A DNA stretch of 64,000 nucleotides from Amycolatopsis sulphurea. Lineage in GTDB: Bacteria > Actinomycetota > Actinomycetes > Mycobacteriales > Pseudonocardiaceae. Below the pieces are notes generated by a model. It saw only the letters and a program-made list of their open reading frames with translations. It made no database searches and was not told where the DNA came from. Position 1 is the stretch's first letter. Each line of letters opens with the position of its first letter. Where the stretch lies: assembly GCF_002564045.1 (NCBI RefSeq), contig NZ_PDJK01000001.1:744001-808000 (forward strand), in the 5' to 3' direction. The position numbers and the translations under genes are program-made. Shown here one piece after another: positions 53,241 to 62,075 of this stretch.

Positions 53241-54458
53241 TCAACGCCGATTCCGGCGCTGCCGCACCACCATCCGCAGGACTCGCCCGAGCTGGCGGCG
53301 GGAGGGCAGGTAAAAAGAGAAGAACGCGGCGCGGGAAAGCCACGCCGGCCGGCCGCGGAAGGGGATTCCCCAGGCGTCGAGTACCGCGTGCCCGGCGCCG
53401 AAGCCCGCGGTGACGCCCACGCTTTTCCAGGTGAACTTCTTCTGCTCACGGCCGGTTGCCGCGCGCACCACGTTCCGGCCGATCCAGCTGCCCTGCCCGA
53501 TCGCCCAGGCCGCGTCGATCGGGCAGGTTTCGCCGGAGGGCAAGGGAATGCTGGCCGCGTCGCCACCGGCCCAGATCCGGTCCCCCAGCCGCAGATACTC
53601 GTCGGTGCGCAGGCCGCCGCGGGCGTCGTGTTCCAGGTCGTCGAGGCCGGGCAGCGGGTGCGCCCGGTGCCCGACCGCGGCGATCGTGGTCGCGGCCGGG
53701 AGCCACGATCCGTCGTCCAGTTTGGCCCCGTTCTCCGCGACGGAAACGACCCTGGCCGGGCGGACGACCCGGACACCGTTGGCGGCCAGCTCCTCCCGGA
53801 CCCGGGCACGCAGTTTCGGGGACAGCTCCCCGCCGAGGTCGGCACCGGAGCCGACGAGTGTCACCTGGGCATCGCGAGTGCGCCGGGCCAGCCGTTGCGC
53901 CACGGCCACCGAAGCCTCGATCCCGGCGAGCCCGGCGCCGGCGACGACGACACCGAGCAATTCCGCGCGCTGCTCGGAGTCCGCGGTTCCGGCGGCGTCG
54001 ACGCACTCGTCCAGATGCGCGGCCAGCCGGCCCGCCCGCCCGGCCGCACGCAACGCGAAAGCGTGTTCACGCAACCCGGGGACGGAATCCAGTTCTTCCA
54101 CCGCTCCGATGCCCACGACCAGGTAGTCGTACCGCAGTTCCGCCGAGCCACCGGACACGAGGTCCACCGCGACGGTCCGGGCTTCCCGGTCCACGCCGCG
54201 CGCCCACCCGTGCACGTGCTTCGCCCTGGGCAGGGCCTCGGAAATGGGGCTCAGCTGGGCTTCCGGAGGAAGTTCCCCGCTGAGCACCTCACCGGTCCAG
54301 CCGTGAAAAGCATGGACCAGCTCGGGCGCGACGATGCTCACCCGCGCTTTCCGGCCCAGTCTCCGGGTCACGGCCCGGTACGCCCAGATACTGGCGTAAC
54401 CCGCGCCGAGCAGGACGACGTGCACGGGCTCGCTACCGGTGCCGGGGGTGGGGCGCAT
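53241..54458 (-). CDS. NAD(P)/FAD-dependent oxidoreductase (NDH-2-like)
   Basis: 405 aa from ATG 54458, with GAGGAG four bases upstream. First dinucleotide motif VHVVLLGAGYASIWAYRAVT, then YDYLVVGIGAVEELDSVPGL. The second nucleotide motif is LGVVVAGAGLAGIEASVAVA, and the FAD-contacting GD pair is in RIWAGGDAASIPLPSGE. Type II NADH dehydrogenases and carotenoid/quinone reductases share this plan. The C-terminal region (LSRAAFFSFYLPSRRQLGRV) is amphipathic and may bind the membrane. Stands alone among pseudogenes; no pathway partner in the window. Confidence 0.85.
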   Translation of the reverse strand: MRPTPGTGSEPVHVVLLGAGYASIWAYRAVTRRLGRKARVSIVAPELVHAFHGWTGEVLSGELPPEAQLSPISEALPRAKHVHGWARGVDREARTVAVDLVSGGSAELRYDYLVVGIGAVEELDSVPGLREHAFALRAAGRAGRLAAHLDECVDAAGTADSEQRAELLGVVVAGAGLAGIEASVAVAQRLARRTRDAQVTLVGSGADLGGELSPKLRARVREELAANGVRVVRPARVVSVAENGAKLDDGSWLPAATTIAAVGHRAHPLPGLDDLEHDARGGLRTDEYLRLGDRIWAGGDAASIPLPSGETCPIDAAWAIGQGSWIGRNVVRAATGREQKKFTWKSVGVTAGFGAGHAVLDAWGIPFRGRPAWLSRAAFFSFYLPSRRQLGRVLRMVVRQRRNRR

Positions 54459-54467
54459 CAAACTCCT

Positions 54468-54629
54468 CTATCCGGTGAGTCGGTCGTCTGCAGGGGCGGT
54501 GGCCGAGGCCAGTAAGGAGGAATCAGTGGACAACCGCACTCCGTCGGTCACCTGATAGCGGTCGCTGTTTGCCGACCAATCGAGATTTCCCCGCATCCAC
54601 GAACGCATACCGGCGGCGAAAGTATGCAT
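54468..54629 (-). CDS. Small hypothetical ORF upstream of the oxidoreductase
   Basis: 53 aa (MHTFAAGMRSWMRGNLDWSA, then SNDRYQVTDGV-like NSDRYQVTDGVRLSTDSSLL). It ends 10 bp before the oxidoreductase start. No ribosome site is clear, and the 5' side abuts mobile element copy B. It may be a genuine short leader gene or a fragment. Confidence 0.3.
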   Translation of the reverse strand: MHTFAAGMRSWMRGNLDWSANSDRYQVTDGVRLSTDSSLLASATAPADDRLTG

Positions 54630-54647
54630 CGCCGCCACCGTCGGCGG

Positions 54648-54881
54648 TCGGTGTGAGAGGCCCTGCGCAGACGGCGGGGGTCCGTGAAGGTCCGTGAAGG
54701 GCCCCTTCACGGACCCGAGACAGGTCTGGCGCACACCACGAGGTGGTCGCGCCTCGAACACCTCCGCATCGCCTGCTGCCGGACGCAATCGAGGAAGATG
54801 GCAGGCGCCGTCGATGATGACGCGGCAGCCACAGCTCGCTCTGCTGATCACGGGTCCTCGATCAACTTTGCCGGGACCCTG
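54648..54881 (-). mobile_element. 265-bp inverted-end element, copy B (left end lost)
   Basis: Opposite orientation to copy A. The right end is intact (CAACTTTGCCGGGACCCTG, ends 54881). At the left, only TCGGTGTGAGAGGCCCTGCG remains of the terminal region. Internal GGTCCGTGAAGGGCCCCTTC palindrome at about 54690. It abuts a cytochrome P450 fragment. Confidence 0.75.
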
Positions 54882-55000
54882 CGCAGGGTGGGCCGACAGG
54901 TGAGCGGGTCCCGGAAAATCTGCAGCGCGTTGCCCAGCAACGGCACCTGCCCCGGCGCATCGCCCCTCCGGTAATGGCGTTTTTCTTCCGCAACAGTCAT
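54882..55000 (-). pseudogene. Cytochrome P450 N-terminal fragment cut by copy B
   Basis: From ATG 55000 it reads MTVAEEKRHYRRGDAPGQVP, then LLGNALQIFRDPLTCRPTL, the proline-rich start of a P450 (PGQVPLLGN-x-L-x-F-RDPL). It ends at the terminal repeat of copy B, and nothing of the remaining 350 residues is found on the other side. Upstream (55001-55080) may be its old promoter. Confidence 0.6.
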
Positions 55001-55141
55001 CAGTGGCTCCCGTATCTCCGCGAGGAGGTGGCTGCGCCGCTCTTGCCGTGCCCGCCAGGACGGAGCTTTTCGACGAATTCAAAGATTGACAACAGAACGG
55101 AAATCATACAATTTTCACCCAGCCGGATCGGCGGCTTGGTC

Positions 55142-55202
55142 CGTGCAACTCATTTTCCTACCCCGCACGGTTCGTGTAACTCATTTCCTACCCCGCACGG
55201 TT
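55142..55202. repeat. Tandem 30/31-bp direct repeat
   Basis: Two copies of CGTG(C/T)AACTCATTT ... CCTACCCCGCACGGTT at 55142-55172 and 55173-55202, differing by one substitution and one T. Each unit starts CGTGC and ends GCACG, so each is framed by a small inverted repeat. No gene follows directly. Possibly a regulator site or the debris of an insertion end. Confidence 0.8.
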
Positions 55203-56262
55203 GGAGTCATGCCACTAGTCCGGCCCAGGCCTGCCCCCAACGGCAGGATTGAGTGCCGCTAGGGGCAGGCAGCGGCACGTGCCCGGGCAGCGTCCGGCGG
55301 AGGGGACTAGCGTCGTGGCACCTTCCCCGTGGAGGCCGACCCGATCCGCTGCCCGATGTCGAGCGCGCCTGGTCGCAACCGGCCGACAGTAGTAGGCGCA
55401 TCGTCCTGACCCAGCCCTGACTCCGGTGCGCGGGTCCCGGCAATCCCTTGGTGCGTAAGGGATAGGCTTGCCGCGGGTCAGGTCGTGGTGTGCTGGGGAC
55501 CCAGCGGCAGGCGTTGGATTGGGCGGCGGATTCCGGGCGGGCAGCCGCCCGGTCCAGGCGGGGCTGCCGTGCCATGCCGCGCCATCGCCACCTGCTACGA
55601 CAAGACCCGCCCTGTCCTACCGAGTCATGATGCTCGCGATGCCGGGTTGCCGCGCCAAGCGGTTACCGGGTACAAGTCCGGGCGTCTCCAACCGTGTGAT
55701 CGGCTTCGGGAAGCCGCCCAGCGGCTCGGGCGCGATGAAGCAGGCCTGAAACGCGGTGGCCCGCGGATCAGTGCGGGCCGGCGAGACTGCGCGGCAGCAG
55801 CATCACTCGCCCGTCCACGAGGAACATGAGTCCGGAAACGATCGTTTGCAGACCCATCTGCAGATTCCGCTGGGTCCCCGCAGAGTCCGCCGAACTCGGG
55901 CGATTTGCCTGATCAGCGGAGATGGTGGACGGTCCTAGGCAGCGGGGCTGTCAACATCGCGCTCGGATTCGGATGGTGGTCCTCAACATCTCGTCAGGCC
56001 TGCCTGGTCGGCATGGTGGATCAGTTTGTATGCGCCTACTCCAGATGGTGATGGCTGAGGACGGCGATGTACTTCCCAAAGCAGTGTCAGGACGGCGCGT
56101 GGCGGCACCTGGTGATCGGCAGCACCGCCGGTATCGGTGCGCTGTGCTCGGCGGGCCGCCTGGTCAACGAGCTTTGCCGCCCTGGCAGGCCAGCACAGCC
56201 GCTCATGGCGTTCGGTCGTTTCTCCGGTGCTCTGGCCCGGCCCACAGTGGCGGCGTGAGCGA
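55203..56262. other. Non-coding stretch with an IS5-type transposase tail
   Basis: No intact gene. At about 55575-55650 the plus strand reads RAIATCYDKT and, after a frame change, LSYRVMMLAM, the C-terminal signature of IS5-family transposases (ATRYDKTALSYRVM). The rest has no recognisable coding sequence. The last 150 bp form the upstream region of the next gene. Confidence 0.45.
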
Positions 56263-58575
56263 ATGGTCATGCACGCGGTCGATGATCTGCCTGATGCCGT
56301 CGCGGGCTGCTGGTTGGGCGCGATCGGCGCCGGCGATGATGCGGTGCGGCCTCGAGCACTTGCCGCCCGTCAGGATGTGGTGGTTGCGGCCGAGGCGCTG
56401 GAAGAGGAACTGCGCGTCGTGCTGCCGCCGCATGATGGGACCGCGCGGGACTGTGTGGTGCGGCTCGACGCGGTGCGTCGGCACTTCTGGGGCAGCACGC
56501 GCGTAACTCGCGACGACGACGCCGTCCTGGTACGCAGGCCTGAGCTCGGGCTCGCCAGGGCCGTCGGGGGAGTGTGGCGCCCGGCTCGCGGCTCGATCTT
56601 CGGGGTCGTCCGGCAGATACGCGGCCTGGGCTCCGGCGCGATGGCATTCGTGCTGACCAAAGTTCCCGGCGGTGAACCACACGGGGTCGCGCTGCGCAAC
56701 CACGGCGGAGTCGTGTTGTGGATAGAGACCCAGGCCCCCGTGGGTTCGCGTGTACGACCCCTGCCGCCGTTGCTGCTTGTCGACGCCCGTGTGCTCGTGG
56801 TCGCCCCGACGGGGCAGGCTGTGGCGCCGTCCGCGGCGCCAGCCGGTTCCGTGGACGGTCTGCTGCACCCCAGCACCGGCTCCCTCTATGGGTGGCATTT
56901 CCCGCGCTGGTCCGGGCGTCAACGGAGCTCCGACGTCGCCGAGCCAGTCAGCTCTGCCGGCTCGATGTTTTCCTCCCCGGCGCGGACCGTCCGCGCCACG
57001 GACCCGAACGGGCAGCCGATCACCGTGATGCTGCGCGACATCGTCTGCCAGGTCATGCCCGGCACCAAGCCCGGTGTCGCGTTCACGCGCGAGCACCGTT
57101 TCCGGCTCGCCGGCCGCCACCACATCGCGATCACGACACTGCCCGGCGAGACCGCGCGCGAGGTCCCGGAGCGCACCCACCGGCCCCGGCCACGACTGCG
57201 GCTGGACGGGGACTTCCACGTGCACGCCGAGGGTGGCCGCGACGGGTTCGTGGTGCCGCTGCGCGACGGCACTCAGGCGAACCTGCAGCCACGTGAGTTC
57301 GCCGCTTTGCTCTCCCACATCGAACGGTTGCGGGCGCTGAGTCAAGCCAAGCCCCTTCCCACCGTTGTGCTGCTGTCCGGCGGTGACCACGACGCGCAAA
57401 ACACCGGACGCTGCCTGTCAAGGGAGGGGATGACCGTGTCCGTGCTGACCAACAACGGCGCGGTCTTCCAGCGGGCCGACGGAAGTCTTGGCGTCGGCGA
57501 CAACCTGGGCTGGAGCCTCCACACGCCCGGACCGGCACCGTGGGGCTGGCACCGGCCACGGCACCGGCGGCTCGGCGTCTACTCAGAGGGCAACATCAAC
57601 AACATCACCTTCTTCGAGACACATCTGCCGCAGGCCCAGTACATCCCCGACGCCGAACCCGGCGCCGAGGTCCCGCTGCAAGGCAAGGACAGGTACGGAA
57701 AGGTGGTCAACTTTTCTCCGTACGAGGTCGCCCGTGTGGGCCTGCCGAGCACCAGCACCGGGCATACGCGCATCGGCGGTCTCGACCTCACCGGCGACCA
57801 CGACGAGCTCGTGCGGCGCATGGTGGCCCACCTCGACCGGATGACCGAGGTCGTGCGAACCTTTCCCGGCGAGACCTCGTCCCGTCACATCCCCCGCTCC
57901 GAGTGGAAGAGGCTGCTCGTCCACGACCCGAACCGCCGGCTCGTGGAAGTACCGTGGCAGCCGGTCACCACCATCCCAGTGCCAGGCACGCCCAGTGCTG
58001 ATCACGTCGGCCCCAACGTGATCATCGCGCACGGGCACTCGCGTGCCGTGCGGATCACGATCGAGCGGGGTGGCAACGAGAAACGTCTCAGCATCAGCGG
58101 CGACACCCTCATCGGCTTGCTGGTACAGCTGCCGCAGTTCCAGCAGATGTACGCCGCCAACCCCAGCGGCCCAGTGCTCCTGCTCATCTGTGGCACCGCC
58201 CAGGACACGGCGCCCGTGCTCACGATGGCGGTGAAAGCGGCCCGATACCTCACCCTGCCCAACACCCTCATCGGCGCCCGCAACGACATCGTCGTGTACA
58301 ACCACAGGAATGGGCCGTTGCTGTCGGTCACTGACAACGCGGGTTTCACGATCAGCTCACACGTTCACGGTCACGAGGTCACCACGATCCACGGCCGTTA
58401 CCGCGAGCCGGGGTCAGATCCGGCCGAGGACGCCTCAAGTCCGAGGCCTCGACCCGGACCGTCTCGCAACGAGCGCTTCACACAGGAGCTTCTCGCCCTC
58501 GTGAACGCCTCCGGCCAGGGCGTCACCCGCGCCACGCCCGGCAGCTTGCTGCGGGGAGCTTCAGGGGCGCCGTAG
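56263..58575 (+). CDS. Large protein with caspase-like His/Cys region ('lonely Cys' type)
   Basis: 770 aa from ATG 56263; the ribosome site is weak, so the start is uncertain. The N-terminus (DAVAGCWLGAI; DCVVRLDAVRRHFWG) resembles short Cys-bearing repeats of giant actinobacterial toxins. The second half contains PTVVLLSGGDHDAQNTGRCL, then NVIIAHGHSRAVRITIERGG and, 50 residues later, PVLLLICGTAQDTAPVLTM. A His-Gly followed by a hydrophobic strand and Cys is the layout of caspase/CHAT-fold proteases. I recall such domains at the ends of very large toxin-like proteins. No signal peptide, and no immunity gene follows. It may be a toxin C-terminal piece lacking its N-terminal carrier. Confidence 0.6.
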   Translation: MVMHAVDDLPDAVAGCWLGAIGAGDDAVRPRALAARQDVVVAAEALEEELRVVLPPHDGTARDCVVRLDAVRRHFWGSTRVTRDDDAVLVRRPELGLARAVGGVWRPARGSIFGVVRQIRGLGSGAMAFVLTKVPGGEPHGVALRNHGGVVLWIETQAPVGSRVRPLPPLLLVDARVLVVAPTGQAVAPSAAPAGSVDGLLHPSTGSLYGWHFPRWSGRQRSSDVAEPVSSAGSMFSSPARTVRATDPNGQPITVMLRDIVCQVMPGTKPGVAFTREHRFRLAGRHHIAITTLPGETAREVPERTHRPRPRLRLDGDFHVHAEGGRDGFVVPLRDGTQANLQPREFAALLSHIERLRALSQAKPLPTVVLLSGGDHDAQNTGRCLSREGMTVSVLTNNGAVFQRADGSLGVGDNLGWSLHTPGPAPWGWHRPRHRRLGVYSEGNINNITFFETHLPQAQYIPDAEPGAEVPLQGKDRYGKVVNFSPYEVARVGLPSTSTGHTRIGGLDLTGDHDELVRRMVAHLDRMTEVVRTFPGETSSRHIPRSEWKRLLVHDPNRRLVEVPWQPVTTIPVPGTPSADHVGPNVIIAHGHSRAVRITIERGGNEKRLSISGDTLIGLLVQLPQFQQMYAANPSGPVLLLICGTAQDTAPVLTMAVKAARYLTLPNTLIGARNDIVVYNHRNGPLLSVTDNAGFTISSHVHGHEVTTIHGRYREPGSDPAEDASSPRPRPGPSRNERFTQELLALVNASGQGVTRATPGSLLRGASGAP

Positions 58576-58589
58576 CAGTGTGGTTGGCG

Positions 58590-58788
58590 GTGCCTGCGCT
58601 CTTCATCGGTTTCGTCCGGTAGTGGGCGATGCGGTTGTGTTTGGGGTGCGCGGCCACCTCGTGGTCTGTGCCGGACCTGTTTCGGGTCTGTGAAGGGTCC
58701 CTTCACGGACTCAGAGTCCGTGAAGGGACCCTTCACGGACCTCCGTGGTCTGTGCAGGGCCCTTCACACCGACTTTGCCGACGCCCTG
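58590..58788 (+). mobile_element. 265-bp inverted-end element, copy C (left end lost)
   Basis: Same orientation as copy A. The internal GGTGCCTGCGCTCTTCATCG and GGCCACCTCGTGGTCTGTGC match, the full palindrome with ACTCAGAGT is at 58687-58739, and the right end is CCGACTTTGCCGACGCCCTG at 58788. It lies 15 bp after the stop of the preceding gene. Confidence 0.75.
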
Positions 58789-58795
58789 CGGGGTC

Positions 58796-59690
58796 CGGTG
58801 AACCGGCCCATGCCCGAGCGTCGGCTGCGCGCCATGACCTACCCGGAGATCCAGCCGGAGTGCGGACCGTCATCGTCCTATGTGGAGCGATCGAGCAGCA
58901 CGGGCCGCGCCTGCCGCTTCGGTGGATGCCGACCACGCGGGCGCGCTCGCGGTGCGGGTGGCCGCGCGGCTCGATGCCCTTGTCGCGCCCACGCTCGGAA
59001 TCGGGTGCTCCGAGCATCACATGGCGTTCGCCGGCAACCTCTCGATCAGCCCCCTCGGCGCTCTTCCTCGATTGTTGCCGAAGCCTTGCGCGGCACGCAG
59101 GGCCACGGCAAAGTTGATCGAGGGCCCGTGATCAGCAGACAGAGCCGTGGCTGCCGACCGGTTTCGGGTCCGTGAAGGGGCCCTTCACCGCCCTTCACCG
59201 CCCTCCGCAGCTGCGCAGGGCCCTCCACACCGACTTTGCCGAAGCCTTGCGCGGCACGGGTTCGAGCGCATCCTCATCTTTTCGGCGCACATGGGGAACT
59301 TCGAGGCCCTGGCCGCGATGGCCCCGCGCCTCGATGCGTCCCTCCCGCCAGGGTCGGCGTCGTCGTTTTCGCCGACCGCGGTCGCTTCCTCGCACGTGGA
59401 CCGAGGTCGTCGAGCAGCACTGCGGTCGCGGCGATGCGGTCGGCGGGCACGCGGATATCGCCGAAACTTCGGTGATGCTCGCCCCGATCCCACGTCGGTG
59501 CGAACGGACGCCGTGGCCCCGGTCCGGATCCCGCGATGCTCGCTGCCGTCTCCCGCGAAGGCCGAGCGAGAACGGCGTCTTGGGCGATCCGGCCGGCGCC
59601 TCGGCCGAGCTTGGGTGGCTCTGCATGGACGCTGTCACGGAGGTACTGGTCGACTACTTCTCCAGCGCGGCCAACGGTAACGTCGGCGCC
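58796..59690 (+). pseudogene. Creatininase-family amidohydrolase, frameshifted and interrupted
   Basis: Pieces in several frames line up as one creatininase/MftE-type protein: RTVIVLCGAIEQHGP (58861), DADHAGALAVRVAARLDAL, APTLGIGCSEHHMAFAGNLS and the IVAEALRGT segment; then, after a 152-bp insertion (copy D), ALRGTGFERILIFSAHMGNF, EALAAMAPRLDASLPPG, GGHADIAETSVMLA, VLGDPAGASAELGWLCMDAV. At least four frame changes. The family binds two metal ions through Glu/His/Asp (EQHG, DADHA, ADIAETS). No active product expected. Confidence 0.7.
59098..59249 (+). mobile_element. 265-bp inverted-end element, copy D (internally deleted, 152 bp)
   Basis: Left end CAGGGCCACGGCAAAGTTGA, right part CCGACTTTGCCGAAGCCTTG. 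The centre keeps the GGTCCGTGAAGGGGCCCTTC half palindrome. It interrupts the creatininase pseudogene. The 23 bp TTGCCGAAGCCTTGCGCGGC-ACG occur on both sides (59074 and 59236), and the host protein sequence resumes through the right copy. Confidence 0.8.
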
Positions 59691-59869
59691 TGGGCGACCG
59701 GCAGCATCCACAGATCGTCCGGAGACGGCTCCCGGACCTCGTCGGCCGGACCGATCGCTGGGGTCGTAGGTCATGCGGGGGACGCTGTGTCTTTGTGTCG
59801 CCAATCAACCCCGTCGACCCCGGCGGTGCGTTACGCTGAGCGTCTGGACGGCTACGCAGAGGAGGGCTC

Positions 59870-60952
59870 GTGGGTTTCGCTGTCGATACTTTTCAGCTCG
59901 GCGTGTACGCGGGGATCGTCAAGAACCATCAGCAGGACGTGGCGGCCGCGGAGAAATTCGCGGACCGGAACCTCAAGATAGGCGCACAACCCGGCTTGAT
60001 CGCCGACCTGGTCGGCAGCCATGAGCAAGCGAAGGCAGAGATCCTTACCGCGCTGCGTAGCCTGGAGAAGGTCTGCGAGGCGAGCGCGGCCGAGCTGGAT
60101 CGCGCTTGGCAGATGTACGACCGGAACGACCACGCATCGGCCGGACGGCTGGACCAGACCTATCCCGATCCCGGCGGCCCGCCGCCGATGCCGCCGCTGC
60201 CCGGAATCCCCGCCCCTCGGGGACCGGAGGCCGTCCAGCAGACCACGTTTCCGGTCGGCCGGCTCACCGAGCCCAAGGCCGACGGGTTCACCAACCCCCT
60301 TCAGCTCCTCAACGATCTGGGCAATCTCCTCAGCCCGGGGTATTGGAGCCAGAAGGTCCTCGAAAGCACGATCGGGGTGAACCCGGCTCAGGAGTTCTCC
60401 GGCTGGGTGGCCGGCGATTGGGAACAGTTCGCCAAAGCGTCGGATGCGCTGAACTCCCTGTCGTTCTTCTGCTCCGATGCAGGACAGGATCTCAAGGCCA
60501 CGGTCAACGCATTGCTGACCTCCTGGAGCGGCAACGCGGCCAATGAGGCCTTCCAGTATTTCACCAGGCTCGGCGAGGTGGTCAATGACTACAGCCGTGG
60601 TCTGGCGGATCTGCGAGACAAGTACCGCGAGGCCGCCCAGGGAGTATGGGAGTTCTCGGAGTCGATCAACGACTTGATTCAGAGCATCTTCGACAATGTC
60701 TTCTGGGCCGCGATAGAGGTCGCTGCCGGAGCCGCGTTGTCCGAGACGGTGGTCGGCGCGGCCGCGTTCTGGGGGCTGGCGGCGCTGGAGTGCAAGGGCA
60801 TCGTCGACGACTGGAAACAGATGACCAATCTGCTGATGAACATCCAGAACACCATCCGGATCATTCACGGCGGAATTCTCGATGTCGCCGGTGCCAGTGG
60901 CACATTTCAAGCGCACCCGCTGCCCGCAGGCTACGATCACCCCGGCGCGTGA
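59870..60952 (+). CDS. WXG100-like ESX-type secreted protein
   Basis: 360 aa from GTG 59870, AGGAGGG just upstream. The N-terminal helical part (VDTFQLGVYAGIVKNHQQDV) is followed by a Pro/Gly linker (GGPPPMPPLPGIPAPRG), then a WXG100-like domain: GQDLKATVNALLTSWSGNAA and NEAFQYF (the W-x-G turn), and a helical C-terminus with a hydrophobic stretch (AAIEVAAGAALSETVVGAAA). No Sec signal, as usual for type VII substrates. Coupled by GTGA to the next gene. Role unknown; probably an exported effector or a structural ESX partner. Confidence 0.72.
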   Translation: MGFAVDTFQLGVYAGIVKNHQQDVAAAEKFADRNLKIGAQPGLIADLVGSHEQAKAEILTALRSLEKVCEASAAELDRAWQMYDRNDHASAGRLDQTYPDPGGPPPMPPLPGIPAPRGPEAVQQTTFPVGRLTEPKADGFTNPLQLLNDLGNLLSPGYWSQKVLESTIGVNPAQEFSGWVAGDWEQFAKASDALNSLSFFCSDAGQDLKATVNALLTSWSGNAANEAFQYFTRLGEVVNDYSRGLADLRDKYREAAQGVWEFSESINDLIQSIFDNVFWAAIEVAAGAALSETVVGAAAFWGLAALECKGIVDDWKQMTNLLMNIQNTIRIIHGGILDVAGASGTFQAHPLPAGYDHPGA

Positions 60953-61359
60953 CCATGACCGGGAATCAGCCACAGTTCTCCGGCGATCCGGTCCAGGATC
61001 GTGCCCGGCGCGCAGTGCTGGTCAAGCTGGCGGCGAGCGCGGACAATCCGGTCATGGCGGAACTCGCCCGCGAACTGCTGGCCGGCAACGTGACGCCGAG
61101 GCGGGCCGTCGAGTCTCAGCTCTACGCCGGCGTTCTGGAAGCACCTGCCGGCGACCTCGCCGCCTGGTATGGCAGCTTGTCCGAGTCCGAGAAGGACGCG
61201 GAGGCAGCCAAAGGCGAAAGCGCACTCCGTGCGCTGGCGGACGAGCATGCAGAGGAACCGTCGCCCGCGCCGGCGCAAAAGCCGGCCGCTTCGCGGCACC
61301 AGGTCGAAAACGACGAGTATATCGAAGATTTTTCCGAACGGGACTGGCTGGATGAGTAG
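60949..61359 (+). CDS. Small acidic partner of the WXG protein
   Basis: 136 aa from GTG 60949 overlapping the preceding stop; ATG 60955 is possible. The helical N-terminal half (VQDRARRAVLVKLAASADNP, VMAELARELLAGNVTPRRAV) is followed by an acidic disordered tail with Pro/Ala and a final DEYIEDFSERDWLDE. No signal peptide. Such small soluble proteins often accompany ESX substrates as chaperones (inference). Confidence 0.65.
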   Translation: MTMTGNQPQFSGDPVQDRARRAVLVKLAASADNPVMAELARELLAGNVTPRRAVESQLYAGVLEAPAGDLAAWYGSLSESEKDAEAAKGESALRALADEHAEEPSPAPAQKPAASRHQVENDEYIEDFSERDWLDE

Positions 61360-61672
61360 CAATGGTCGATCCTCGGACGAGGACGCAGTGCCGGTGTACT
61401 GGCAGAGCGCGATCCTCCGGCAAGCGTTTTTCAGCGCGCTGCTGATAAGCGTGGCCCTGGCGGCGCTCGCGGTGCTGGGCCTGTTCGCCCGGCCGCACGG
61501 GTTGTGGGCGGTGCCGATCGTCTGCACCCTGCTGAGCTTGGTTCTCGCACTGCGCCTTCGCCTCGCGACGACCTACGGCATGGTCGCCATCCTGAGCATG
61601 GCCGTGCTGGTCCTCGTCGTCGCGGCCGGGTCGCTCGAAGCGCTCGCCGTGCACCTCACGCACCGAACCTGA
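61352..61672 (+). CDS. Small membrane protein of the WXG operon
   Basis: 106 aa, ATG overlapping the preceding stop by 8 bp. Three hydrophobic segments: AFFSALLISVALAALAVLGL, GLWAVPIVCTLLSLVLALRL, MVAILSMAVLVLVVAAGSLE. A short acidic cytoplasmic N-terminus. Third gene of the operon; function unknown. Confidence 0.7.
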   Translation: MSSNGRSSDEDAVPVYWQSAILRQAFFSALLISVALAALAVLGLFARPHGLWAVPIVCTLLSLVLALRLRLATTYGMVAILSMAVLVLVVAAGSLEALAVHLTHRT

Positions 61673-61810
61673 GCGGGCATCGACGCATCCCGCGAGGCCA
61701 CCCGAACGGATCCGCTTGCAGGAGAACGACTTTCGCTCCGCACGGGCAACGATTCCGGTGGACAGCCTGACCCTCGATGCCGATCTGAACCATTCGTTTC
61801 ACCGGGTGAA

Positions 61811-62075
61811 CAGGGTCCCGGCAAAGTCGGTGTGAGGGCCCTGCGCAGACGGCGGAGGTCCGTGAAGGGGCCCTTCACGGACTCTGAGTCTGTGAAGGGC
61901 CCCTTCACAGACCCGAGACAGGTCTGGCGCACAGCGCGAGGTGGTCGCGCCTCGAACACCTCCGCTTCGCCCGCCGCCGGGCGAAATCGACGACGATGGC
62001 AGGCACCGTCGACGATGCGCGGCAGCCACGGCACTCTGCTGATCACGGGTCCCGGCCAACTTTGCCGGGACCCTG
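61811..62075 (-). mobile_element. 265-bp inverted-end element, copy E (complete, with target duplication)
   Basis: Both ends are intact: left CAGGGTCCCGGCAAAGTCGG, right the complement of CAGGGTCCCGGCAAAGTTGG (19 of 20 identical). It is flanked by the direct repeat GGGTGAA (61804-61810 and 62076-62082), a 7-bp target site duplication. Inside lies the GTCCGTGAAGGGGCCCTTCA palindrome pair with ACTCTGAGT. There is no ORF of note. This is the reference copy for the family. Confidence 0.92.
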
